Assembly (NCBI GenBank): GCA_046541515.1
Contig: JBKHDD010000002.1
Coordinates: 22,750-86,749 of the forward strand
Length of the DNA stretch: 64,000 bases
Direction: 5' to 3'
DNA from: CAYFVR01 sp046541515
GTDB taxonomy: Bacteria > Desulfobacterota > Desulfobacteria > Desulfobacterales > Desulfococcaceae
Of the stretch, positions 9,042-15,367 are shown piece by piece. The position numbers and the translations under genes are program-made. The stretch's first letter is position 1. Every line of letters begins with the position of its first letter. The notes under the pieces were generated by a model, which saw only the letters and a list, made by a program, of their open reading frames with translations, searched no databases and was not told where the DNA came from.

Positions 9042-9379
9042 TGGCCAACGCGCGCCTGAAAGAGATATTGGAAGTAATCGGCGAGGAATACGCGGACGGG
9101 GTTGGCAACGGGTCCCGTTTTTATGTGGAAGTGGACATCGGCAAGCGGGCCGCCCAGGCCGGGGATTCCGAGCTGGCGGATCGGTTTCGCAAGGTCAACG
9201 CCGTCGTTCCCCTTCGCCGGCCCACGGCCGGAATGAAGGTCCGGATTGATGGGAGAACCTTCGTCCGCTACGCCCGGCTGGAATCGGGCATTGCGGTCCA
9301 GAATTACGTGGCCCGGGAGGCCGGGATGGTCTACGAGGATTTCATTCCCAACGACAGCATGATCCTCAATTTTGCCTGA
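9041..9379 (+). CDS. Uncharacterised 112-residue protein
   Basis: A small soluble protein, MANARLKEILEVIGEEYADG at the N-terminus, with SELADRFRKVNAVVPLRRPT in the middle and NDSMILNFA at the end. No signal peptide, membrane helix, cysteine motif or known domain was recognised. The ATG follows GAAAGGAAA, and the frame has the same codon bias as its neighbours, so the gene is likely real. It stands between two broken genes, and its own start region is partly covered by an inverted repeat. Confidence 0.65.
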   Translation: MANARLKEILEVIGEEYADGVGNGSRFYVEVDIGKRAAQAGDSELADRFRKVNAVVPLRRPTAGMKVRIDGRTFVRYARLESGIAVQNYVAREAGMVYEDFIPNDSMILNFA

Positions 9380-9484
9380 TTGCCACTTTTTGACCGTCGG
9401 CTTCATCCGCCGAACATTTCCACGTTTCGGGCCTTCCCGGCTCGAAGCGTGGACCTTGTTCCCAAACCCCAAAAAGAAAAATTT

Positions 9485-9792
9485 ATGACGCCCGCTCCCG
9501 TAAAACCCGAAATTTCCATGGACGATCTGGACAAGCTGGACATCCGCGTCGGCGCCATCCGCTCGGTTGCGGAGGTCGCCAAATCCGACAAATTGCGGGA
9601 ATCCGGGAGGAACGGGAGATCGAGGGCAGGCGGGCGCTCTTTGCGCTGAAACTTCTTCCGTCCGGGCCGTCCGGGAAAATGGCGGGGGAGGTTTCCGGGG
9701 GAATGCCGTTCGACATCGGCCGCGCCGACGGGGCGACGCCGACGCTGGCGATGCCCGAAAGGCCCGTGCCCGACGGCAGCCGGGCGGGTTGA
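9485..9792 (+). pseudogene. Broken tRNA-binding-domain protein (CsaA/EMAP-like)
   Basis: Remnant of a small tRNA-binding-domain protein. The first frame gives ISMDDLDKLDIRVGAIRSV and AEVAKSDKL, the start of the OB fold seen in CsaA and MetG C-terminal domains. The sequence then shifts frame and resumes as AGIREEREIEGRRALFALKL, followed by KMAGEVSGGMPFDIGRADGA and a stop at 9792. About 14 codons that normally join these parts (the strand after SDKL) are missing. Deletion plus frameshift is the simplest reading. An intact product is not possible without restoring the frame. Confidence 0.75.
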
Positions 9793-9942
9793 GCGGATCC
9801 CCTGGGAACGGCGAGTTTTACGCGTCGCATTGCCGGGAAAATCCAAAGAATCGAAGAGTGCGGCCCGTCGCTCCCAGAATCTTCCGGATGGGCGGAGATC
9901 GGCGGCGAACAACAGACTTTTTCCAGACGGAGAATTACAATT

Positions 9943-10332
9943 ATGCCCCAGAAAAAGAAAGGCGGATCGGGAAATCTGTCCCAAGTGATCGCGGAACAGC
10001 GAAAGCACCAGAAGGACCGGGAGAACACCTACCGAGAAAAGGCGCTCAAGATGTTTCCCTGGATTTGCGGCCGGTGCGGCCGGGAGTTCGAAGGGAAGCG
10101 GCTCAAGGAGCTGACGGTCCACCACAAGGACCACAACCACGACAACAACCCGCCGGACGGCGGCAATTGGGAATTGCTCTGCATTTACTGCCACGAAAAC
10201 GAGCACGCCCGGGATTTGGTGGCCGACGCCTACGGCGAGGAGCCGGTGGGCGCCGACGCCGACGACGGCGGCCTGAAGCACCGGCCGTTTGAGGCGCTCC
10301 AGGCGCTGTTGAAAAACAAGGGCGGTTCGTAG
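9943..10332 (+). CDS. yajD: YajD-family HNH nuclease
   Basis: A 129-residue HNH endonuclease-like protein. The fold is marked by ICGRCGREFEG (first zinc pair, about 42-52), the catalytic stretch LTVHHKDHNHDNNP (about 62-76) and LLCIYCHENEH (second zinc pair and final histidine, about 84-95). This pattern matches the YajD family, whose cellular role is unknown. The lysine-rich N-terminus may aid nucleic-acid binding. It is a single gene followed by an intrinsic terminator at 10369-10398. Confidence 0.9.
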   Translation: MPQKKKGGSGNLSQVIAEQRKHQKDRENTYREKALKMFPWICGRCGREFEGKRLKELTVHHKDHNHDNNPPDGGNWELLCIYCHENEHARDLVADAYGEEPVGADADDGGLKHRPFEALQALLKNKGGS

Positions 10333-10368
10333 CTGGCAGACAAAAAATTTCCGACCTTTGCCGGGAAC

Positions 10369-10398
10369 GGCGAGTTGTTGCTCCTCGCCCGTTTTTTT
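10369..10398 (+). terminator. Intrinsic terminator after yajD
   Basis: GGCGAG at 10369-10374 pairs with CTCGCC at 10384-10389 across a nine-base loop and is followed by seven T. It ends the yajD transcript. Confidence 0.65.
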
Positions 10399-10412
10399 AG
10401 CCTTGCCGCGAT

Positions 10413-10442
10413 TCGACGAGCACGACTCGGCGCTCCCAGGGG
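10413..10442. repeat. Diverged single REP-like palindrome
   Basis: The segment TCGACGAGCACGACTCGGCG plus CTCCCAGGG differs at only a few positions from one arm of the large palindrome at 33136-33213. It lies between the yajD terminator and the next gene, where such elements usually sit. It looks like an old solitary copy of the same family. Confidence 0.55.
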
Positions 10443-10535
10443 AGCATAGGCGCTTTTCAAATCGGTTTCAGCCTATCTTTGCCCTTGTTCTCCGAAAATT
10501 TGAACGCACTTTCAAAGCTCAGAAAGGACGCCGAC

Positions 10536-10889
10536 ATGCCCAAACGCCCCTTCGTGATCCGGGTGGAAGGCCCCGAAGCCCGGGAATCCGCCAAGGAAAT
10601 ATCGGGAATTCTCGAAAAAGAATTCAACCATCATTCCACGCCCGCCCCGGCCAACGGCGAGGACGGCGGGGAGGCGTTTATCGTGGCGCTTCCCTCCAGC
10701 CTGCTGGCCACCACCGACCTGGCCGCCCGGGCCAGCTTCAAGGAACGGCTGGACCGGCTGATCCATTACGCCCACAACCGGCGGTCGGAAAATCCGGCGG
10801 CAAAAACGGTCATCAACGGTCCGGGCGGCGACAGCCTCTTTTTGGATCAGACGTCTTCGGAAGCGATTTTGAAGATGGTTCCCAAGTAA
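10536..10889 (+). CDS. Uncharacterised 117-residue protein
   Basis: A small soluble protein beginning MPKRPFVIRVEGPEARESAK, with EEFNHHSTP-like residues and a C-terminus SSEAILKMVPK. The ATG at 10536 is chosen because AGAAAGGA lies 8-15 bases upstream; an earlier Met codon has no site. No family was recognised. It begins with a strand-like segment followed by a helix (KEISGILEKEF) and has no cysteines, signal peptide or membrane helix. It is monocistronic: a terminator and a REP-like element precede it, and a branched hairpin follows. Confidence 0.6.
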   Translation: MPKRPFVIRVEGPEARESAKEISGILEKEFNHHSTPAPANGEDGGEAFIVALPSSLLATTDLAARASFKERLDRLIHYAHNRRSENPAAKTVINGPGGDSLFLDQTSSEAILKMVPK

Positions 10890-10918
10890 TTCCGGTCGAT
10901 TATCGAATCAACCGACGG

Positions 10919-10983
10919 CGGAAGAAAACTGCGGAATGGAATTCCATTCGCGGGAGGTCTCCCGCCGCAGTTTTTGTCTTCCG
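10919..10983. other. Branched palindrome (three-way junction), possible terminator
   Basis: An outer stem pairs 10919-10934 with about 10966-10983 (CGGAAG...CTGCGG against CCGCAG...CTTCCG). Inside it lie two further palindromes: AATGGAATTCCATT at 10935-10948 and GCGGGAGGTCTCCCGC at 10950-10965. The three stems would form a cloverleaf-like junction. The right arm contains TTTTTG, so it may also terminate the 117-aa gene. The rest of the 347-bp gap up to 11236 holds no gene, only a short direct repeat GAGGCGGAGCC and the terminator below. Confidence 0.65.
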
Positions 10984-11118
10984 GGACGGGAGGCGGAGCC
11001 TTCGGCAGGCATTGCGAGGCGGAGCCCCGCGAAGAGATGGTTCGACAGATTGGGTTGTTTTCGAAAATTGAAACACCCCCATTTGCGCCGCCGGGGAACA
11101 AATTCCCCGTCTTAATCC

Positions 11119-11141
11119 GAAAAAGCCCGCCGAAGCGGGCT
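11119..11141 (-). terminator. Intrinsic terminator after NRDE-family gene
   Basis: On the minus strand AGCCCGC, loop TTCG, GCGGGCT (11124-11141) is followed by a T run (11120-11124). It is placed about 95 bases past the stop of the NRDE gene. Confidence 0.7.
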
Positions 11142-11236
11142 CCCATGATCCTTCAATTTGAAAACGGTCGAGCGCCTTTCGGTTGCTTTTCGGAATGCGC
11201 CATGGGATTTGTCTCCTGGCGGCAAGAATGGCATTT

Positions 11237-12055
11237 TTATTGTTGCGAATCGCCTTGGGCCCAGGTCGGGTTTTTTGCCGAATCGCCCACGATTTCAATC
11301 CGGCGGGTTTCCGTAATCCGAACATCCCCGTTTTCCGGGGCGAAACTTCGCTCCCAAAACTCCCCCGTGCCGTCCTCCCCCATTCGCAGCACGGAAGACG
11401 AGCGGGTGCCGTAGACCGGGCCGACGATGAACGGCGGCGAAAGAATCCGCTCGAATTCCAGCCCAACGCCGGTGTCGGGCAGTTCTTCGTCGGGCGGCCG
11501 TCGTCGGTCCGCCAGCACCCGGAACAACGCCTCCGACTCCGGGGTTCCCCCCGAAATCGCCGCCGAAAAGCCCGCCCGGCTCCGTTCCACCTTGGGCCAA
11601 GGCGTATCCAGAAACCGGTTGCTGAGGCCGTAAATCCCCGGTCCCAGCCGTTCCGGGTCTTCCCCCTTCCGATTCCCGAAGTACCAGAGTTCGTCCCCGT
11701 CGCTCGTCAGCAGATTGAAACCGTTGTAGATCGAGGCCCGTTTTGCGAGTTCCTCCATCCACGCCTCGGCGGTCTTCCCACTGGCCAGGAAATCCGGGAC
11801 CAGCTCGCCCCGGGACGGCGCGTCGGAACGAACCGAGGCCGGGTCCCGAAAATTGGTCACGGCGGCGAAGCGGCCCGCCCGGGTGACGCCCATCCAGGCG
11901 CCGCCGCCCCGGAGGTCCCGGCCGGCCAGCAGGCCCGGACAATCCGTCCACCAATGAATCGGCTCGCTGGGCCGTTCGTAATATTCGTCGCGGTTGGCGG
12001 CCGCAATCAGTTTCCAGGCGGGATGGGCTCGCCATCCCAGCAGAATCAGGCACAT
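11237..12055 (-). CDS. NRDE-family (TANGO2-like) protein
   Basis: A 272-residue protein of the NRDE/TANGO2 family. The N-terminus reads MCLILLGWRAHPAWKLIAAA and then NRDE, the family signature, which makes the second-residue cysteine a possible N-terminal nucleophile as in Ntn-type hydrolases. GGGAWMGVTRAGRFAAVTNF follows, with SRGELVPDFL further on, all typical of the family. Animal TANGO2 has been linked to acyl-CoA and haem handling; bacterial roles are unknown. The gene is divergent from the thiolase gene, whose promoter lies just outside its start, and it ends in a strong terminator. Confidence 0.88.
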   Translation of the reverse strand: MCLILLGWRAHPAWKLIAAANRDEYYERPSEPIHWWTDCPGLLAGRDLRGGGAWMGVTRAGRFAAVTNFRDPASVRSDAPSRGELVPDFLASGKTAEAWMEELAKRASIYNGFNLLTSDGDELWYFGNRKGEDPERLGPGIYGLSNRFLDTPWPKVERSRAGFSAAISGGTPESEALFRVLADRRRPPDEELPDTGVGLEFERILSPPFIVGPVYGTRSSSVLRMGEDGTGEFWERSFAPENGDVRITETRRIEIVGDSAKNPTWAQGDSQQ

Positions 12056-12083
12056 GGCCGTCCCTCCTCTTCGGGTTTGGCCG

Positions 12084-12112
12084 TTGACCGGCCCTGGTGA
12101 TCCTGTTACAGT
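12084..12112 (+). promoter_or_regulatory. Sigma-70-type promoter of thiolase gene
   Basis: TTGACC at 12084-12089 and TACAGT at 12107-12112 are separated by exactly 17 bases and lie 57 bases before the thiolase ATG. Good match by eye. Confidence 0.55.
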
Positions 12113-12168
12113 TTTTGGTTATATTTGTGAACCCCTCCCCATCAATCGACAGCCAAGGAGACGTGGAT

Positions 12169-13458
12169 ATGACCGATGTGGTAATCGTGAGCGGCGCGAG
12201 AACGGCCGTGGGACAGTTTGGCGGGGCGTTGAAGGATGTTTCCGTGGTGGACCTGGGCGCGAAGGTCATGCGGGAAACCGTGAAGCGGGCGGGTCTTCGG
12301 CCCGAGCTGAACGACGAAATGAAAGCCGGAATCCCCGCCAAACTCAAGGACCAGGGCCGCATCCCCCTGGAGGAAGAAGCCCGGGACTGGGACGACGGCG
12401 CCGCGCCGGTGGCCATCGACGAAGTCATCATGGGCAACGTGCTCACCGCCGGCCAGGGGCAAAACCCCGCGCGCCAGTCCATGATCCAGGCCGGACTGTG
12501 CAAGGAGACCCCGGCGATGACCATCAACAAGGTCTGCGGATCGGGCCTCAAGGCCATCGCCCTGGGCGCCCAGTCCATCGCCGGCGGCCAGGCCGACGTG
12601 ATCCTCGCCGGGGGTCAGGAGAACATGAGCCGGACGCCGTTCTCGCTGCCCAAGGCCCGCTGGGGCTATCGGATGGGGCTCGCCGGCACCGAGGAAATCC
12701 ACGACCTGATGGTCTTCGACGGCCTGTATGAAATTTTTTACGGCTACCACATGGGCCTCACCGCCGAGAACATCGTCGAGAAATACGGGATCGCCCGTGA
12801 AGACCAGGACAAGCTGGCGGCGGCCTCCCACGAGCGGGCCCGCAAGGCCATCGCGGAGGGCTGGTTCGCCGAGGAAATCGTCCCCGTGGTCATCAAGACC
12901 CGCAAGGGCGACGTGGTGGTGGACACCGACGAGCGGCCCATGGAAACCAGCCTGGAGAAGATGGCCAAGCTCAAGCCGGTGTTCAAAAAGGACGGCACCG
13001 TCACCGCCGGCAACGCTTCGGGCATCAACGACGCCGCCGCCGCGGTGCTCATGATGTCCGCCGACAAGGCGAAAGAGCTGGGGCTGACGCCGCTGCTAAA
13101 AATCCGGGCCTTCGCCGCCGGGGGTCTGGACCCCGCCTACATGGGACTGGGACCGGTGCCCGCCGTGCGCGCCGCGCTGAAACGGGCCGGCATGACCCTG
13201 AACGACATCGACCAGATCGAGCTGAACGAGGCGTTTGCCGCCCAGGCCATTGGCTGCTGCCTGGAGCTGGAGCTGGACCCGGAACGGCCCAATCCCTTGG
13301 GCAGCGGCATTTCCATCGGCCACCCCATCGGCTGCACCGGCGCCCGGCAGATGGTGACCGCCATGCATCACATGAGGCGGAACAACCTGTCCACCGGCAT
13401 GATCTCCATGTGCATCGGCGGCGGCATGGGAATGGCCATGATCGTGGAACGCGTCTGA
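12169..13458 (+). CDS. Acetyl-CoA acetyltransferase (thiolase)
   Basis: Thiolase of 429 residues, which condenses or cleaves acyl-CoA units. The nucleophilic cysteine is in NKVCGSGLKAI (about residue 123), with NEAFAAQ, GHPIGCTGAR (His near 385) and CIGGGMGMA (Cys near 415) all intact. Between the first helix and DEVIMGNVL there is an extra segment of about 35 residues (from NDEMKAGIPAKLKDQG), longer than in textbook biosynthetic thiolases. The start is the ATG after AAGGAG. It has its own promoter and terminator. The direction (ketogenesis, butyrate or PHB precursor supply, or beta-oxidation) cannot be read from sequence; an oligohydroxybutyrate hydrolase is encoded at 59.8 kb. Confidence 0.93.
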   Translation: MTDVVIVSGARTAVGQFGGALKDVSVVDLGAKVMRETVKRAGLRPELNDEMKAGIPAKLKDQGRIPLEEEARDWDDGAAPVAIDEVIMGNVLTAGQGQNPARQSMIQAGLCKETPAMTINKVCGSGLKAIALGAQSIAGGQADVILAGGQENMSRTPFSLPKARWGYRMGLAGTEEIHDLMVFDGLYEIFYGYHMGLTAENIVEKYGIAREDQDKLAAASHERARKAIAEGWFAEEIVPVVIKTRKGDVVVDTDERPMETSLEKMAKLKPVFKKDGTVTAGNASGINDAAAAVLMMSADKAKELGLTPLLKIRAFAAGGLDPAYMGLGPVPAVRAALKRAGMTLNDIDQIELNEAFAAQAIGCCLELELDPERPNPLGSGISIGHPIGCTGARQMVTAMHHMRRNNLSTGMISMCIGGGMGMAMIVERV

Positions 13459-13501
13459 TTTTCGATGGTTTTCGCGGATTTCCGGCATGAACTACCGCCG
13501 G

Positions 13502-13538
13502 AATGGCGGGATCGGTCCCGGCCGGTCCCGCCATTTTT
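13502..13538 (+). terminator. Intrinsic terminator after thiolase
   Basis: AATGGCGGGA pairs with TCCCGCCATT across a GC-rich loop and is followed by a T-rich tail. It lies about 45 bases after the thiolase stop. Confidence 0.7.
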
Positions 13539-13698
13539 CTCTTTACTTGCGCGGCCGAATGTGATTAGCCTTTCGCCGTTTAAGCCCCCTCTCGGGCCGT
13601 TTTTCGCGGCGCCGGTCATGACATCGGTCGCGGCTTTGTTCATGGCTCGGGCGGAAAAATCTCGCAACCCCGATTCCAAACCCCACAGGAGACATCGG

Positions 13699-13857
13699 AT
13701 GTCCATCAGCAGAAAAATCGGAACTCTCGTGTTTTGCGGCGTGCCGGCCATCATTGGCGGCGGAATTGTGTACGCGATTTTCGGCCATAGCGTGGCCGCC
13801 GTCGTTGCCTACGAATTGCTGCTGCTGCTGGTGGCCGGGGCGTTTCTCTCCAAGTAA
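13699..13857 (+). CDS. Small two-helix membrane protein
   Basis: A 52-residue hydrophobic protein: MSISRKIGTLVFCGVPAIIG, then GGIVYAIFGH, then an uninterrupted hydrophobic helix AAVVAYELLLLLVAGAFLSK. Two transmembrane helices with a short loop are predicted by eye. The ATG follows CAGGAGA, a good ribosome-binding site, which is the main reason for calling it. No family was recognised. It is flanked by terminators and palindromes, so it is probably expressed on its own. Confidence 0.6.
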   Translation: MSISRKIGTLVFCGVPAIIGGGIVYAIFGHSVAAVVAYELLLLLVAGAFLSK

Positions 13858-14215
13858 TTCCGCTTCCGTTCGCCTTCCGCCCCCGCGCCCCTTCCCGAGG
13901 CGGTTGAATCCGCCCGCCCATCCGCTTCGTCATTCCGCCGATCGCCGGAACCGGTTCGTTTCCGCGCTCGCCGGAATGACGTGTTTTTGCGGGTCCGTCG
14001 CCCAGCGGCTTCGGTTCGCGCCGTTTCCGACGGGTCTCCGGCCTCCATGCCTTTCCCCGTCCGTCGTCCCGGGGATCGAACCCCGATCCTGACGGGGAAA
14101 ACCCGCCGCGCGGCAGGCGGCGCGCCGGGCGGCCGCCCGGCCGGGCCTTGCGTCTCGCTCCGGGGCCGACCCTTTTTCCGCGTCGCACGCCGACCATCGG
14201 GGAGCATTTCCGATC
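13858..14215. other. Palindrome-rich spacer
   Basis: This 358-bp gap carries three separate inverted repeats. CGTCATTCCG at 13928-13937 pairs with CGGAATGACG at 13972-13981 and is followed by TGTTTTTGC, so it may terminate the small membrane-protein gene. TTTCCCCGTC at 14052-14061 pairs with GACGGGGAAA at 14091-14100 and encloses GGGGATCGAACCCC. GCCGGGCGGCCGCCCGGC at 14124-14141 is a perfect palindrome. No gene was found. Confidence 0.6.
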
Positions 14216-15331
14216 GTGGTGCCCATGAGTCCGCAACGGAAAACCCAGATCGTCATGGTGGCCTATTTCCTGGCGATCTTCGCGGCGTCGGCCTTTTTGA
14301 TCGGGTGGCTGTTGCTGCCCTTTCTGTCCATCCTGATTCTGGCCGCGTTGGTCAGCAGTTTTTTCAAGCCGATTCACGAGCGGCTTTCCCGCCTGGTTCG
14401 TCGCCGCTTGTCTTCCTTCCTCGTTTGTTGCCTCATTTTTCTTCTGCTTTTTCTGCCCATCGTTTTTTTCGTGACCATCGTTTCCCGGGAGGCCTTTAAC
14501 CTCTACCAAATGGCCCGGGGCGCGGCCCTGGGGGAACATTTCAAGGCGCTGATGGTGGGCAGCCGCCTGGTGGAGCGGTTCAACGCCCTCATCGCCCCCT
14601 TCGATCTGGCGGTGACCGGCGACATCCTGCGTCAGGCGGTGTCCGAAATGGGCCGGTTCGTGGGGCTCTTCGTCTACGAGCAGGCCAGCGCCATCGCCTC
14701 CAACATCTTGGAATTTCTGGTTAACTTTTTCCTCATGTTGCTGGTCATCTATTTCCTGCTCATCGACGGAGACCGGCTGATCGATTTCATCGTGGACCTG
14801 TCGCCGCTGCCTCGGGAGCAGGACGAAAAGCTGATCCGGAAGTTCAAGGACATGGCGGGGGCAATTCTCATCGGAAACGGCGTCTGCGGGGTGTTGCAGG
14901 GGGCGGCCGGGGGAATGATCTTTGCCGCCTTCGGGCTGGAGTCGGCCTTTCTGTGGGGCGTGGTCATGGGCATTCTGGCCTTTCTGCCCATCATCGGCGT
15001 GGGGGCGGTCTTCGTGCCGGCCTCGGCGTACATGCTGCTGCGGGGCCGGATCGGCGCGGGGCTGGGGATGTTCGTCCTCTACCTGATTCTGGTGGGCGTT
15101 GTGGAGTATATGTTCAAGCCCAAGCTGGTGGGAAACCGGGTGCAGATGCACACGTTGCTGGTTTTTCTGGCCATGATCGGGGGCCTGCGCGTTTTCGGCA
15201 TTTTGGGGATCGTTTACGGGCCGCTGGTGGCCACCGCCTTCCTCACGTTGACCGACATCTACCATACCAGCTACCAAATAATCCTTGAACCCTCCGATAG
15301 GACATATTATACTGATTCGTTTTCAAAATAG
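14216..15331 (+). CDS. AI-2E family (PerM/TqsA-type) membrane transporter
   Basis: A 371-residue inner-membrane protein of the AI-2E transporter family. The first 75 residues form three helices. A soluble, amphipathic central region follows (about 85-160), then four or five C-terminal helices including IFAAFGLESAFLWGVVMGIL and FLPIIGVGAVFVPASAYMLL, which are the family hallmarks. Members include the quorum-signal exporter TqsA and sodium/proton antiporters, so the substrate is open. The start is GTG at 14216 or ATG at 14225, with GGGGAG upstream. The gyrA promoter overlaps its last codons. Confidence 0.85.
   Translation: MVPMSPQRKTQIVMVAYFLAIFAASAFLIGWLLLPFLSILILAALVSSFFKPIHERLSRLVRRRLSSFLVCCLIFLLLFLPIVFFVTIVSREAFNLYQMARGAALGEHFKALMVGSRLVERFNALIAPFDLAVTGDILRQAVSEMGRFVGLFVYEQASAIASNILEFLVNFFLMLLVIYFLLIDGDRLIDFIVDLSPLPREQDEKLIRKFKDMAGAILIGNGVCGVLQGAAGGMIFAAFGLESAFLWGVVMGILAFLPIIGVGAVFVPASAYMLLRGRIGAGLGMFVLYLILVGVVEYMFKPKLVGNRVQMHTLLVFLAMIGGLRVFGILGIVYGPLVATAFLTLTDIYHTSYQIILEPSDRTYYTDSFSK
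15285..15313 (+). promoter_or_regulatory. Sigma-70-type promoter of gyrA
   Basis: TTGAAC at 15285-15290 and TATACT at 15308-15313 have 17 bases between them. The promoter lies inside the last codons of the upstream transporter gene and 55 bases before gyrA. Confidence 0.6.
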
Positions 15332-15367
15332 CGCGTTTTTCACCTCCTTCGAAATCGAGTCTGGAAG

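Noticed and set aside
14052..14100. A tRNA-like T-arm on the minus strand (GGGGTTCGATCCCC)
   Set aside because: The loop and stem do not have tRNA lengths, and no D-arm, anticodon arm or acceptor can be placed around it. It is part of an inverted repeat.
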